This document shows, in pieces, positions 8,117 through 16,969 of a stretch of 64,000 nucleotides of DNA. Within the stretch, counting starts at the first letter, position 1. Each line of letters begins with the position of its first letter. The translations under genes were made by a program, and so were the position numbers. The notes below the pieces were generated by a model. The model ran no database searches and was not told the DNA's origin. It saw only the letters and a program-made list of their open reading frames with translations. The DNA comes from Martinezella hainanensis (lineage in GTDB: Bacteria > Pseudomonadota > Alphaproteobacteria > Rhizobiales > Rhizobiaceae), in the NCBI RefSeq assembly GCF_900094555.1, contig NZ_FMAC01000006.1, positions 186,001 through 250,000 of the forward strand, read 5' to 3'.

Positions 8117-9457
8117 ATGGCACGGACCGACAAGATGAAACTTGGAACTTTCGTCTATACGTTCGGCTTTCATCCGGCCTCCTGGCTGCATCCGGCAAGC
8201 GATGTCAACGGCGCCAACGACTTTGCACATCTGCTGGATGTCGCCAAACGGTCCGAGGCGGCGAAATTCGATTTCATGTTCATGGCCGATTCTCCGGCAG
8301 CTGCCGTCGGCGATCCAAATGCGCTTGCCCGCATTCCCACAAAGATGAATCGCTTTGAGCCTCTGTCGTTGCTCTCGGCACTTTCGGTCACGACCAATGA
8401 TCTCGGTCTCGTGGCGACGGTCTCCACAAGCTACTACGAGCCATATAATGTCGCCCGTCTGTTTTCCTCGATCGACCATTTGAGCAAAGGCCGCGCCTGC
8501 TGGAACGTTGTCACGTCAGACCATGACGAAACAGGCTATAATTTCAATCGCGAGGGGCTTGATCCGCACGCGCTGCGCTACGAGCGCGGCAACGAGTTTG
8601 TCGACGTCGTATTCGGCCTTTGGGACAGCTTCGAGGAAGGCGCGCTCCTTCTCGACCGCGAATCCGGCGTCTACTATGACAAGGACAAGCACCACACGCT
8701 CAACCACAAGGGCAAGCACTTTCAGGTTCGCGGTCCGCTCAATATTGCGCGCACGCCGCAGGGTCGTCCTGTCATCGCCCAGGCAGGCGGTTCCGAACCC
8801 GGAATGGACATGGCGGCACGCACCGCCGAGATCGTCTTCAGCCTCGCATCGAACATCGAGCGGAACCGGTCCTTCTACGACAATGTCAAAAACCGGATGG
8901 CGGCCTATGGTCGCGATCGGGATGATCTGAAAATCATGCCGGGCATCGTTGTCAACGTCGGTGAAACCGAGGCCGAGGCAAAGGCGAAGGTAGACTATCT
9001 GATCGACAAGATGCATCCCGATGTCGGGCGGTTGATGCTCTCCGAGTTCCTGGAGGCGGACCTGCGTGGCGTGGCGCTCGACGAGCCTTTTCCGATGGAC
9101 CGGCTGCCGGCGGCGCCAAAGGGATCACGCGCCCTGTTCGACGAGCTGGTCGATTTCGTCAGGAGCGGCCACACAGTCGGCGAACTGATCCGGCACTATG
9201 CCGAGAAACACACCGGGAACGGCATAACAGGCTCGCCAGCCCAGATCGCCGACTACATGGAGGAGTGGTTCGAGACGCGTGCCGCCGACGGCTTTATCCT
9301 GATGTTTCCGACCTTGCCGTCCAGTCTCGACGATTTCGTGCGGCTCGTCTTGCCGGAGCTTCGCCGCCGCGGCCTGTTCCGCGAGGAATATGAGGGCAAG
9401 ACCTTGCGCGAAAATCTCGGCATTTCAACGCCGGCAAACCGCTTTGCCAAGACGTGA
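8117..9457 (+). CDS. FMNH2-dependent monooxygenase, NtaA/SnaA/DszA family
   Basis: This 446-residue bacterial-luciferase-like oxygenase is the large component of a two-component system of the nitrilotriacetate/dibenzothiophene-sulfone type. The features are the KLGTFVYTFGFHPASWLHP start, SSIDHLSKGRACWNVVTS and GRPVIAQAGGSEPGMDMAAR, with full family length. GGGAGAG precedes ATG 8117. It takes reduced FMN from the flavin reductase encoded directly after it. The substrate, an N- or S-containing organic compound, cannot be told. Confidence 0.92.
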   Translation: MARTDKMKLGTFVYTFGFHPASWLHPASDVNGANDFAHLLDVAKRSEAAKFDFMFMADSPAAAVGDPNALARIPTKMNRFEPLSLLSALSVTTNDLGLVATVSTSYYEPYNVARLFSSIDHLSKGRACWNVVTSDHDETGYNFNREGLDPHALRYERGNEFVDVVFGLWDSFEEGALLLDRESGVYYDKDKHHTLNHKGKHFQVRGPLNIARTPQGRPVIAQAGGSEPGMDMAARTAEIVFSLASNIERNRSFYDNVKNRMAAYGRDRDDLKIMPGIVVNVGETEAEAKAKVDYLIDKMHPDVGRLMLSEFLEADLRGVALDEPFPMDRLPAAPKGSRALFDELVDFVRSGHTVGELIRHYAEKHTGNGITGSPAQIADYMEEWFETRAADGFILMFPTLPSSLDDFVRLVLPELRRRGLFREEYEGKTLRENLGISTPANRFAKT

Positions 9458-9468
9458 GGGCCAGTCCG

Positions 9469-10008
9469 ATGGCTGACGAGGCTCTGATCGGCGACACGGA
9501 ATTCAGGCTATCGATGCGTCATCTGGCCGGCGCGGTCAGCGTCATAACGGTCGGTGACGGACAGGATCGCACTGGCTTCACGGCAACGTCGGTCTCCTCA
9601 TTTTCGGCGGAGCGGCCTTCCGTCATCGTCAGTGTCAACAAGGCCTCTTCCTCCTGGCCGACGCTACAGCAATATGGCTGCTTCTGCGTCAACGTGCTTG
9701 CGGCCGACCAGCAGCATGTGGCGCAATCCTTCGCCGGCATTGACGGACGCAGGGGCGCCGACCGCTACGATGGTGCCGGGTGGTATCGCCTCAGGACCGG
9801 CGCGGCCGCCCTTGAAAAGGCCCTGACTGTCCTCGATTGCAAGCTCGAAACCGTATTTCAGCATCATTCACATGCCATTCTGATCGGGCATATCTGTGCG
9901 ATGGAAATCCGGCAGGACGTCGGGCCGCTTCTCTATTGGCGAGGCGGCTATCACGAACTTCCGGCGGCTGTCGATGAGCGCTGCCTAGCGGAGCCGATCC
10001 GGCAATAA
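9469..10008 (+). CDS. Flavin reductase (small component of the monooxygenase)
   Basis: This 179-residue FMN-binding split-barrel protein (HpaC/NtaB type) has MRHLAGAVSVITVG at the N-terminus, GFTATSVSSFSAERPSVIVSVN, FCVNVLAADQQHVAQSFAG and a C-terminal PLLYWRGGYHEL. It supplies FMNH2 to the upstream oxygenase using NAD(P)H. ATG 9469 has GAGGG eight bases before it; a GTG at 9454 overlapping the upstream stop is the alternative. Its 3' end overlaps the convergent aminotransferase gene by 24 nt. Confidence 0.92.
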   Translation: MADEALIGDTEFRLSMRHLAGAVSVITVGDGQDRTGFTATSVSSFSAERPSVIVSVNKASSSWPTLQQYGCFCVNVLAADQQHVAQSFAGIDGRRGADRYDGAGWYRLRTGAAALEKALTVLDCKLETVFQHHSHAILIGHICAMEIRQDVGPLLYWRGGYHELPAAVDERCLAEPIRQ

Positions 10009-11148
10009 CCCAATCGAGGCGACATCGGCATTGGCAAAGGCAAGTCTGAGGTACCGCTCCTGCCCTTCCCCGAAATAAGCCCCGGGAATGCAGACAACAC
10101 CGCGCTCACTGGCAAGTTCTTCGGCAACCTCGGACGACGATCGATCCGCTAGAGGATGGCGAACAAAGGCGAAATAGGCGCCGATCGCTGCAATCTCCCA
10201 ACCGGCCAGCCCGGAAAAAGCCAGTCTCAAAGCATCGGCACGGCGGCCGATCTCCAGCCGGTTGCCAGCCCGCCAATCGGCGAGCACCGGCAGAGCCGAT
10301 GCAACGGCGATCTGAGCCGAACGCGGGGCGCAGATCTGCATATTGTCCATAACCTTCGCAATCTCTGCAATGAGCTTCGATCCTGCCGTGACGGCACCCA
10401 GCCGATGACCTGGGATGCAGAAGGATTTCGAGAAGCTGTAGAGAAGAACGAGCGTATCCTCCCAGCCGGGCTCCGAGAGCAGAGCGTGCGGCCGGCCATA
10501 ATCTTCGGCGAGGAAATCGCGATAGGTTTCATCGACGACCAGCCAGGCGCCGTATTTTCGGCACAGCATGAAAAGCGTGTGAAGCAGACCAGGCGGATAG
10601 ACGGCTCCGGTAGGATTGTTGGGCGTAACGACGGCAAGCATCTTCGCGCCGGCGGCAAGCGCGGCCTCGGCTGAACCGAGATCGGGAAGAAAGCCGGCGG
10701 CAGGATCGCAATCGACCAGTCGCCGTCCGATCCCCAGCATCGACAGCGTCGTGTCATGATTGAAATAGAAAGGATTGGTGAGCGCCACGGTATCGCCAGC
10801 GCCCGCAAGTGCAATCGCCGTGCACATGAACGCCTGATTGCAGCCGGCCGTAATATGGATATTGCCGGCGGATATGTCAGCCCCATAAAGTTCTGTGACA
10901 TGTGCGGCATAGGCCTGCCGCAGCAAAGGTTCGCCCTCGATCGGACCGTATCCCGTCATCGCCTGTTGTCCGGCCGCCTCGCCAAGAAGACGCAGCATTT
11001 CCGGGTGCGCGGGGTAGCCGGGTACGGCCTGCGACAGATCGATGAGTGGCCCCTTCAGCCCCTTGTAGTCGCGGCCCCAGGCGACGACGGAAGGGATGGG
11101 TGGAGCCGAGAGGCGGGCAACGAGCGAGTTGGATTTTGCAGCGGTCAT
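9985..11148 (-). CDS. PLP-dependent aminotransferase, class I/II
   Basis: This 387-residue fold-type I aminotransferase has the active-site Lys in YSFSKSFCIPGHRLGAVT, the substrate loop YGPIEGEPLLRQAYA, VVTPNNPTGAVYPP and DETYRDF. These fit aspartate/aromatic-type or alpha-amino acid:pyruvate enzymes. It is divergent from the ureohydrolase gene, which suggests a shared promoter region and pathway: amidine removal by one and transamination by the other. The donor and acceptor are unknown. Confidence 0.9.
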   Translation of the reverse strand: MTAAKSNSLVARLSAPPIPSVVAWGRDYKGLKGPLIDLSQAVPGYPAHPEMLRLLGEAAGQQAMTGYGPIEGEPLLRQAYAAHVTELYGADISAGNIHITAGCNQAFMCTAIALAGAGDTVALTNPFYFNHDTTLSMLGIGRRLVDCDPAAGFLPDLGSAEAALAAGAKMLAVVTPNNPTGAVYPPGLLHTLFMLCRKYGAWLVVDETYRDFLAEDYGRPHALLSEPGWEDTLVLLYSFSKSFCIPGHRLGAVTAGSKLIAEIAKVMDNMQICAPRSAQIAVASALPVLADWRAGNRLEIGRRADALRLAFSGLAGWEIAAIGAYFAFVRHPLADRSSSEVAEELASERGVVCIPGAYFGEGQERYLRLAFANADVASIGLLPDRLR

Positions 11149-11162
11149 ATCGATTTCTCTTT

Positions 11163-11191
11163 GATACCGATTGCTACAACGATACCAATTG
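11163..11191. promoter_or_regulatory. Direct repeat in divergent promoter region
   Basis: GATACCGATTG at 11163-11173 and GATACCAATTG at 11181-11191 repeat with an 18-bp period between the divergent aminotransferase and ureohydrolase genes. This spacing puts both copies roughly on the same DNA face and could be a tandem regulator site. There is no direct evidence of binding. Confidence 0.35.
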
Positions 11192-11238
11192 TTTTCTCAA
11201 CCTCTTTGTTGGGTGAGACGGACCTCAAGTGGAGACGC

Positions 11239-12300
11239 ATGCACATGGTGTGGGACAAGATGCGGCTCGAACAGCTGCGCGCGGAATTTGCAGATGGCAA
11301 AGGCGGCGAGATATTCGACGAGAAGTTTCGCAAAGTGGCGGAGAAAATCATCTCGAAGAATGGCACGAGACTGGCGCCATATGCCGGAATCCCGACTTTC
11401 CTCAGCGCGCCTTACATGCAGGTCGCAGCCGACGAGCCAGACTTTGGCAATCTCCAGGTCGCCATCACGGGAATCCCGATGGATCTTGGCGTCACCAATC
11501 GTCCCGGCTCCCGCTTCGGACCACGTGCCCTTCGCGCCATCGAAAGGATCGGCCCTTACAACCACGTTCTGGGAACGGCGCCGGTCTTCGATCTTCGGGT
11601 CGCCGACATTGGTGACGTGCCGTTCCAGAGCCGCTACCGGCTGGAGCTCAGTCACGACGACATCGAAAAACGTATCGGCCAGATTGTCGATGCCGGCGTC
11701 GCGCCGCTCTCGGTCGGGGGAGACCACTCCATAAGCCATCCGATCTTGAAGGCTGTCGGCCGGAACCAGCCGGTGGGCCTCATTCATATCGATGCCCATT
11801 GCGATACCAGCGGCGGCTTCGATCAGACGAAGTTTCATCATGGAGGGCCGTTTCGCAATGCCGTGCTGGATGGCGTTCTCGATCCCACAAGGACAATCCA
11901 GATCGGCATCCGTGGCTCGGCGGAGTATTTGTGGGAATTCTCCTATGCGTCGGGAATGACCGTGATCCACGCAGAAGACATCAGCGCAATGGGAATTGCA
12001 GCCATCGTCGCGAAAGCCAAATCCATCGTCGGTGACGGCCCCACTTATCTCTCCTTCGATATCGACAGCCTCGATCCAAGCTTTGCGCCAGGCACGGGCA
12101 CGCCGGAAGTCGGTGGCTTGACTACCCGTGAAGTCCTTGAATTGATACGCGGACTGAAGGGCATAAATCTGGTGGGCGGTGACGTTGTCGAAGTGGCACC
12201 TCAATATGACGCGACGACCAACACCGCACATGCCGGTGCTCAAGTGCTCTTCGAGATTCTGAGCCTCATGGTGTTCAGCCCATCGGTCAACAAACGCTGA
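11239..12300 (+). CDS. Agmatinase/ureohydrolase family enzyme
   Basis: This 353-residue Mn-dependent ureohydrolase removes urea from a guanidino compound. The metal-binding motifs are all present: GGDHSIS (His163), HIDAHCDT (Asp185, His187, Asp189) and FDIDSLDP. The GTGTPEVGG loop is typical of the agmatinase branch rather than arginase. ATG 11239 is chosen, with GGAG just before it; ATG 11245 or 11260 are possible. Agmatine, guanidinobutyrate, guanidinopropionate or guanidine itself are all compatible substrates; the aminotransferase next door favours a guanidino acid or amine. Confidence 0.9.
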   Translation: MHMVWDKMRLEQLRAEFADGKGGEIFDEKFRKVAEKIISKNGTRLAPYAGIPTFLSAPYMQVAADEPDFGNLQVAITGIPMDLGVTNRPGSRFGPRALRAIERIGPYNHVLGTAPVFDLRVADIGDVPFQSRYRLELSHDDIEKRIGQIVDAGVAPLSVGGDHSISHPILKAVGRNQPVGLIHIDAHCDTSGGFDQTKFHHGGPFRNAVLDGVLDPTRTIQIGIRGSAEYLWEFSYASGMTVIHAEDISAMGIAAIVAKAKSIVGDGPTYLSFDIDSLDPSFAPGTGTPEVGGLTTREVLELIRGLKGINLVGGDVVEVAPQYDATTNTAHAGAQVLFEILSLMVFSPSVNKR

Positions 12301-12636
12301 GCGTTGTGCTTAGTGAAACCGAATTTCGCCACCAAACTGCATGCCACAGCATCTGCGGCTAGCCGTCGGCAAAAGACAGCGCCACCGACAAGCATCTATT
12401 GTGGGCTGAGACGGGGCCGACTGTTGGAAGAGGACCACACGAAATATGTACTGAATTCTATTACCGTTGATAACAATAGAGCTTTCGATTCTTCAATCCA
12501 ATGCGTCGACGCACTTTCTGCAAACGTGACAAATTGTTTTTGCTCTTGACGGGATACGAGCCTCGGATTCTTGACGAAAGGCATGACCGCCGGATCGGGC
12601 GGGAGCGGAAAACGCTGATTGCGGACGGCGAGCAAG
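12301..12636. other. Intergenic gap, nothing recognised
   Basis: This is the 336-bp gap between the ureohydrolase and the convergent hydrolase gene. I see no gene, RNA or strong terminator hairpin in it. The central part (about 12430-12560) is somewhat richer in A+T than its surroundings. Confidence 0.5.
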
Positions 12637-13926
12637 TCATTCTCTTTGCATGCTACCAAAATCGAGCAGCAGCTTGCCAAGCCGAGCCGGTTGCTCCTGT
12701 TGGATCCAATGACCCGCGCCGTCGATCAGTTCGACGCCACTCATTCTTGTCGTTGCCTTCGTCCTCATAAGATCGAGCGCGCCCGGTGCCGAATAGGTGC
12801 CCCAATCGCTTGTCCCGCCGATGAAGAGCGACGGGACATCGATCGTCTTGCCCGAATAGAGGCGCAGCTCGGCGTTGAGGTCGGGATCTGAAAAGACGCG
12901 ATACGCCTGCAGGGCGCCTTGAAATCCTGTGCGGTCATACTCCTCCGTATACACTCCAAGCTCCGGCTCGGTGAGCCATTTGCAGGCCGCGACCTCGGCG
13001 GCGGAAGGTTGAAATGGAGCGACGGTCTGTGGCATCGTTTTACCAAGGTCCATCACGTAATACGTGGGCATCTCCGCCAGGTCTGCGGCGGTTCGCCCCT
13101 TCAACGGATGCGGCTTGTTTCCCGGCCAATCGGCGCTCTTGACGTAGAAAAATGCACGAAGAAACGCGTGCAAACCTTGACGTGGGTGCCACATGTCATC
13201 ATTCGCCTGCCGTCCACTCAGGTATTGCTGATAATACTGTCTCGGCGGATCGAGTGCCGCCAGCGCGGCCGCCAGTTTTTGATACTCATTGTTCGATTGA
13301 ACCGACGGTGCCTCGCTTTCCGCGGTGTTGAATGGAAGCGCCGGCGGACCAGGGAACGGTGCACTCATAAGCGCCACCGAGGGAAAGACATCAGGGCGTG
13401 CAAGCGCACAATAGGCCGCCACGGGCGAGCCGAAGTCATGTCCGACAAGCATCGCTGTCCGTCGATATCCTAACGCCGAAACCAATCCGAGAGCGTCTCG
13501 CGTCATATTCAAGAGACCGAAGGGTGCGAGCGGGCCGTCATAGCCATTCATCCAGCCGGTGGTGCGGCCAAAACCCCGCTGGTCGGGTGCCACGACATGG
13601 TACCCGGCGTCAGCCAGAATTGGAATCAGATGTCGCCAGCCATAAGCCAAATCCGGAAAGCCATGCAGAAGCAGAGCAAGCGGCCGACCAGGGCTTTCGT
13701 AACCGGCCTCGAGAATATGGACATCGAGGCTGTTGACTGCCTGGATCATGCGCGAACGGACGCCCTTGGGAAGGTTGCCGCCGCCGTATGGTGATTGGGT
13801 CAAATCAGTTCCTCTTATGGGGTTTGCGTGGACCGGCGGAAGTGAAGCCGCAGCCAGGCTCGCCGCGCCCATTGCTAGGACGGCGCGGCGTGACGCAGGT
13901 GCCTTGAAGATAATCGGATCACTCAT
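12637..13926 (-). CDS. Tat-exported alpha/beta hydrolase, epoxide hydrolase-like
   Basis: The 429-residue protein starts with a twin-arginine signal (SRRAVLAMG, Arg13-Arg14, then a hydrophobic stretch ending VHA), so it is exported folded. The mature part has LLHGFPDLAYGWRH (oxyanion hole), DQRGFGRT, nucleophile Asp in VGHDFGSPVAA and C-terminal His in GAGHWIQQEQP, the layout of epoxide hydrolases and haloalkane dehalogenases. ATG 13926 is preferred over TTG 13932. Two palindromes lie just before the start, between this gene and the divergent TetR gene. The substrate is unknown. Confidence 0.88.
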   Translation of the reverse strand: MSDPIIFKAPASRRAVLAMGAASLAAASLPPVHANPIRGTDLTQSPYGGGNLPKGVRSRMIQAVNSLDVHILEAGYESPGRPLALLLHGFPDLAYGWRHLIPILADAGYHVVAPDQRGFGRTTGWMNGYDGPLAPFGLLNMTRDALGLVSALGYRRTAMLVGHDFGSPVAAYCALARPDVFPSVALMSAPFPGPPALPFNTAESEAPSVQSNNEYQKLAAALAALDPPRQYYQQYLSGRQANDDMWHPRQGLHAFLRAFFYVKSADWPGNKPHPLKGRTAADLAEMPTYYVMDLGKTMPQTVAPFQPSAAEVAACKWLTEPELGVYTEEYDRTGFQGALQAYRVFSDPDLNAELRLYSGKTIDVPSLFIGGTSDWGTYSAPGALDLMRTKATTRMSGVELIDGAGHWIQQEQPARLGKLLLDFGSMQRE

Positions 13927-13939
13927 CAGCAATTTCCTA

Positions 13940-13972
13940 TATGGTGATCACCATAGTATGTCGATCGCCATA
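13940..13972. promoter_or_regulatory. Tandem palindromic operators for the TetR regulator
   Basis: A perfect 16-bp palindrome, TATGGTGATCACCATA (13940-13955), is followed after one base by TATGTCGATCGCCATA (13957-13972), two mismatches from the same dyad. Both lie between the divergent hydrolase and TetR genes, where a TetR regulator would control itself and its target. Confidence 0.7.
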
Positions 13973-14005
13973 GCATCGTCAAGCGAGCCGTGCTAGGCTG
14001 ATGGC

Positions 14006-14587
14006 ATGGCACGTAGAACTGACGCCCGCGCTAGCGCGATTTCCACCGCCGAACGGCTATTTCGCATCCAAGGCTACACGGCGACCGGATTGATCCAGGT
14101 CCTTAAAGAAAGTGGTGCACCGAAAGGGTCGTTCTACTTCCACTTTCCACGCGGCAAGGCACAGCTCGCGGAAGAGGCAATTGATTGTTACGTTGCAAAG
14201 AGAATGGCTGTATTGCGACATATCTCGAGTGAGACGGCGGGGGATGCTCCGAAGTTTGTCCGTCAGATTTTCCGCACATTTGCGGACGAGATGGTCGCCG
14301 CTGATTTCCAGTACGGATGCCTTATGCAAAACCTAGCGAACGAATTGCCAGCGCTCGACGCTGATCTAACGAAGCGGGTAGCGCGCGGCTTTCTCGATTC
14401 GACTGAGATTATTGCGGATCACTTTAGGGGGTGCGGTTTCACTTCTGAGCGTGCGTCCTCTGCCGCAGCCGCATTGGTAGCTGCCCTCGAGGGTGCGCGA
14501 ACGATCGCCCGCCTTGAGCGGAGCCCGGCTATATTCGAGGCGCTGGCGGACGTTAGTGTCCGTGGATGGGCTTCCCTCGAGAGGTAA
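14006..14587 (+). CDS. TetR-family regulator
   Basis: The 193-residue protein has an N-terminal TetR HTH (STAERLFRIQGYTATGLIQVL, GAPKGSFYFHFPRGK) and an all-helical C-terminal domain of the TetR_C type common in LmrA/YxaF-like regulators. It is divergent from the Tat-exported hydrolase and should repress it via the two palindromes between them, with release by a small organic ligand. Confidence 0.9.
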   Translation: MARRTDARASAISTAERLFRIQGYTATGLIQVLKESGAPKGSFYFHFPRGKAQLAEEAIDCYVAKRMAVLRHISSETAGDAPKFVRQIFRTFADEMVAADFQYGCLMQNLANELPALDADLTKRVARGFLDSTEIIADHFRGCGFTSERASSAAAALVAALEGARTIARLERSPAIFEALADVSVRGWASLER

Positions 14588-14624
14588 TGGGACGCTACTG
14601 GTTTTTCTCTGATTCAACTGAGCC

Positions 14625-14658
14625 TTGAGCCACACGCTATGTCGCTGATATGGCTCAA
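14625..14658. terminator. Stem-loop between convergent genes
   Basis: Perfect 8-bp arms TTGAGCCA and TGGCTCAA are separated by 18 nt, in the gap between TetR (plus) and aldo/keto reductase (minus). No T-tract follows on either strand, so it could be a bidirectional 3' end structure but not a classic intrinsic terminator. Confidence 0.35.
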
Positions 14659-14819
14659 TTCCCCGCCTCAATCGGTCGTGTTTTGCGTCTTGCAACATCG
14701 AGATGCACGGAGTGACGACCAGCCACGGAAAGACAGGCGATCGTCTTGCGGAACGGGATGATCGCCTGCATATTGGTCAGAGCGGTTGTTCGAGATCTCC
14801 GCCCTGCCGAACTTCGGAC

Positions 14820-15773
14820 TTACATTTGTTTTTCCCACCAGCCGCGGGTGTTCACGCCGGCCGCGTCAGCGAGAGCTTCCAGCTCTGCAATGTGGTTGCT
14901 GGAGAGTCTTATGCTGGCGGCTCGGACCAGACCATCAATGTAATTGGGCTTGGTGACGCCGATGATCGGCGTCGTACCCTTGGCGATGGCCCAAGCTATC
15001 GCGACATCGGGAGCCGCTGCACCTTGGCTTTGGCCGATGGAGGCGAGCTTGTCGGTCAGGGCCTTTAACTGAAGCAGCATGCCATTGTAGGCCTGCGCCC
15101 GCTTAGTGCCTTCCGGTAGCGGATTCTCCGGATTGTACCTGCCACTGAGGGCGCCCTGTTCGAGCACCATATAGGCAAAGAACGGGATACCGCGGTTGCG
15201 GCAATAGTCCAGGATCCCAGCGTCCTCAGAACCGCGGTAGAGAAGGCTATAGTGGTTCTGGATGGCCTCGACCCGGAACCCGGCTTCTCCGAGGATCTGG
15301 TCGGCGAGCTTGATTTCGCTCAGATTGTGATTCGAGACGCCGACATGTTTTACCTTCCCGCTTCGTAGCAACGGAATCAGGCTTGGCGTCCAACGCGCCA
15401 CATCGGCCGGATTGTGAATCCAGTAGAGGTCGATGTAGTCGGTGCCGAGGCGTGCCAGGCTCTGCTCCAGCATCTCCGCCACCGGATCGTCGCCGGCTCC
15501 CGCAGCCTGCGGGGTGAACTTCGTGGAGAGCTGGTAGTCGCTGCGGGCGTAGCGCTTCAGGACCTCCCCGAGCACGGTCTCTGAACGACCCATGCCGTAT
15601 ACCACGGCGGTATCCCACAGGGTGAAGCCAGCCGTATGAGCCTTGTCCGCGGCCTCCTCCAGGCCGGCTCTGGTCAGGGGGCTGCCGAAGTAGCCGTCGC
15701 CGGTCTCGCCGCTGTCGCCCCAGGCCCAAGTGCCCAATGCGACCGTAGGTATCTTGAGATTATCAATTGTCAT
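14820..15773 (-). CDS. Aldo/keto reductase
   Basis: The 317-residue TIM-barrel NADPH-dependent oxidoreductase has the catalytic tetrad visible as DTAVVYG (Asp, Tyr), STKF (Lys) and LYWIHNP (His), plus GVSNHNLSEI and the NADP-binding end AKGTTPIIGVTKP. ATG 15773 (MTIDNLKIP) is used; a longer open frame upstream crosses the divergent AraC gene and is not credible. It is divergent from an AraC regulator that probably controls it. The carbonyl substrate is unknown. Confidence 0.92.
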   Translation of the reverse strand: MTIDNLKIPTVALGTWAWGDSGETGDGYFGSPLTRAGLEEAADKAHTAGFTLWDTAVVYGMGRSETVLGEVLKRYARSDYQLSTKFTPQAAGAGDDPVAEMLEQSLARLGTDYIDLYWIHNPADVARWTPSLIPLLRSGKVKHVGVSNHNLSEIKLADQILGEAGFRVEAIQNHYSLLYRGSEDAGILDYCRNRGIPFFAYMVLEQGALSGRYNPENPLPEGTKRAQAYNGMLLQLKALTDKLASIGQSQGAAAPDVAIAWAIAKGTTPIIGVTKPNYIDGLVRAASIRLSSNHIAELEALADAAGVNTRGWWEKQM

Positions 15774-15944
15774 GTGTGCTCCACGCGTGTTCTGCGGCCA
15801 AGTTTGTTGTGATCCACCCGCCGCTGACACTGTGATCCGCGGCGCCTCCGAACCGTTAGCCCGATGCGCCGAGATTTCTGCCTGATCCTCCAGAAGCCGA
15901 GGTTCGCGTTGCCGCGCTTCCTCGCTCGTGCGAAGGTCGGCTCT

Positions 15945-16844
15945 ATGGAAACGCTGAGAGAAATTGCCGCAATAATCGCTGGGTACGTTTCGAAGGACGG
16001 TTTCCACACCACCCCCATCGAACGTGTAACGCTTGTTCGATCCTCCACCGTGACGATGCCAATGCCGAATGTTTATCGGCCGCAGCTGTGCCTCGTTGCG
16101 CAGGGGCAGAAGGAGGTCACGCTGGGCGACCGCGTATTCAGATACGCACCGGGACGCTATGGGGTGGTGACCTACGACCTGCCAGCCACAGGCCATGTGA
16201 TCGAGGCGACGCCTGACAAGCCTTATCTCTGCCTGTACCTCGATTTCGATCCGGGGACGCTGGGGGACTTGGCGTTGCGCGTGCCACCGGCGCCGGGAGC
16301 GCCATCTCCGCCCATAGGCAAGATGGTGTCCGACGCTGGCGCCGGTCTGCTCGACGCTGCGTTGCGCCTGCTGCGTCTGCTCGATGATCCGGCAGCGCTG
16401 CCCGTGCTCGGACCACTTGCCGAGCAGGAAATTCTCTATCACCTGCTTGCAGGCCCGGACGGCGCCAGGATGCGCCACATCACCTCCAGTCAGGGCCGAG
16501 TCGCCCAGGTCGGCCGCGCAATCGCATGGATTGGGAAGAATTTCCGCGAACGGTTCAGCATCGAGCGGCTTGCTACGGAAGTAGGCATGAGTCCGTCGAG
16601 CCTGCACGAACATTTTCGCGCTGTGACGGCGCTGACGCCGCTGCAATTCCAGAAGCAACTCAGGCTACAGGACGCGCGCAGCCTAATGCTGGTTGAGAAC
16701 ATTGACGTCACGACTGCCGCTTTGCGCGTGGGGTACGAAAGCCCGTCGCAGTTCAGTCGCGAGTATCGCCGACACTTCGGAGAACCGCCGGCACGCGACA
16801 TAGCCCGCCTGCGTGCTTCGCCGGACTTGGCGGTGCGGGCTTGA
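15945..16844 (+). CDS. AraC-family regulator
   Basis: The 299-residue protein has an N-terminal AraC_N ligand domain (YRPQLCLVAQGQKEVTLGD) and two C-terminal HTH motifs (FSIERLATEVGMSPSSLHEHF; TTAALRVGYESPSQFSREYR). ATG 15945 has AAGG eight bases before it; the frame extends upstream without a good site. It is probably the activator of the divergent aldo/keto reductase; regulators of this subfamily are very often paired with such oxidoreductases. Confidence 0.9.
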   Translation: METLREIAAIIAGYVSKDGFHTTPIERVTLVRSSTVTMPMPNVYRPQLCLVAQGQKEVTLGDRVFRYAPGRYGVVTYDLPATGHVIEATPDKPYLCLYLDFDPGTLGDLALRVPPAPGAPSPPIGKMVSDAGAGLLDAALRLLRLLDDPAALPVLGPLAEQEILYHLLAGPDGARMRHITSSQGRVAQVGRAIAWIGKNFRERFSIERLATEVGMSPSSLHEHFRAVTALTPLQFQKQLRLQDARSLMLVENIDVTTAALRVGYESPSQFSREYRRHFGEPPARDIARLRASPDLAVRA

Positions 16845-16969
16845 GTTCAGCTTACTGGCTAACCTCACGCTACGAGGCGCTGCCACGAGAGCGGTTGGTG
16901 GCCCGGGTCCGGCGCCAGCTTCCGGCTTCGCAGCGATCTCCGTCCATCAAACGGGCACAATTCGGCCGC

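Noticed and set aside
10756-11238. Possible 161-residue N-terminal extension of the ureohydrolase
   Set aside because: The extension crosses the divergent aminotransferase gene and has no family similarity; the ureohydrolase starts normally at 11239 or shortly after.
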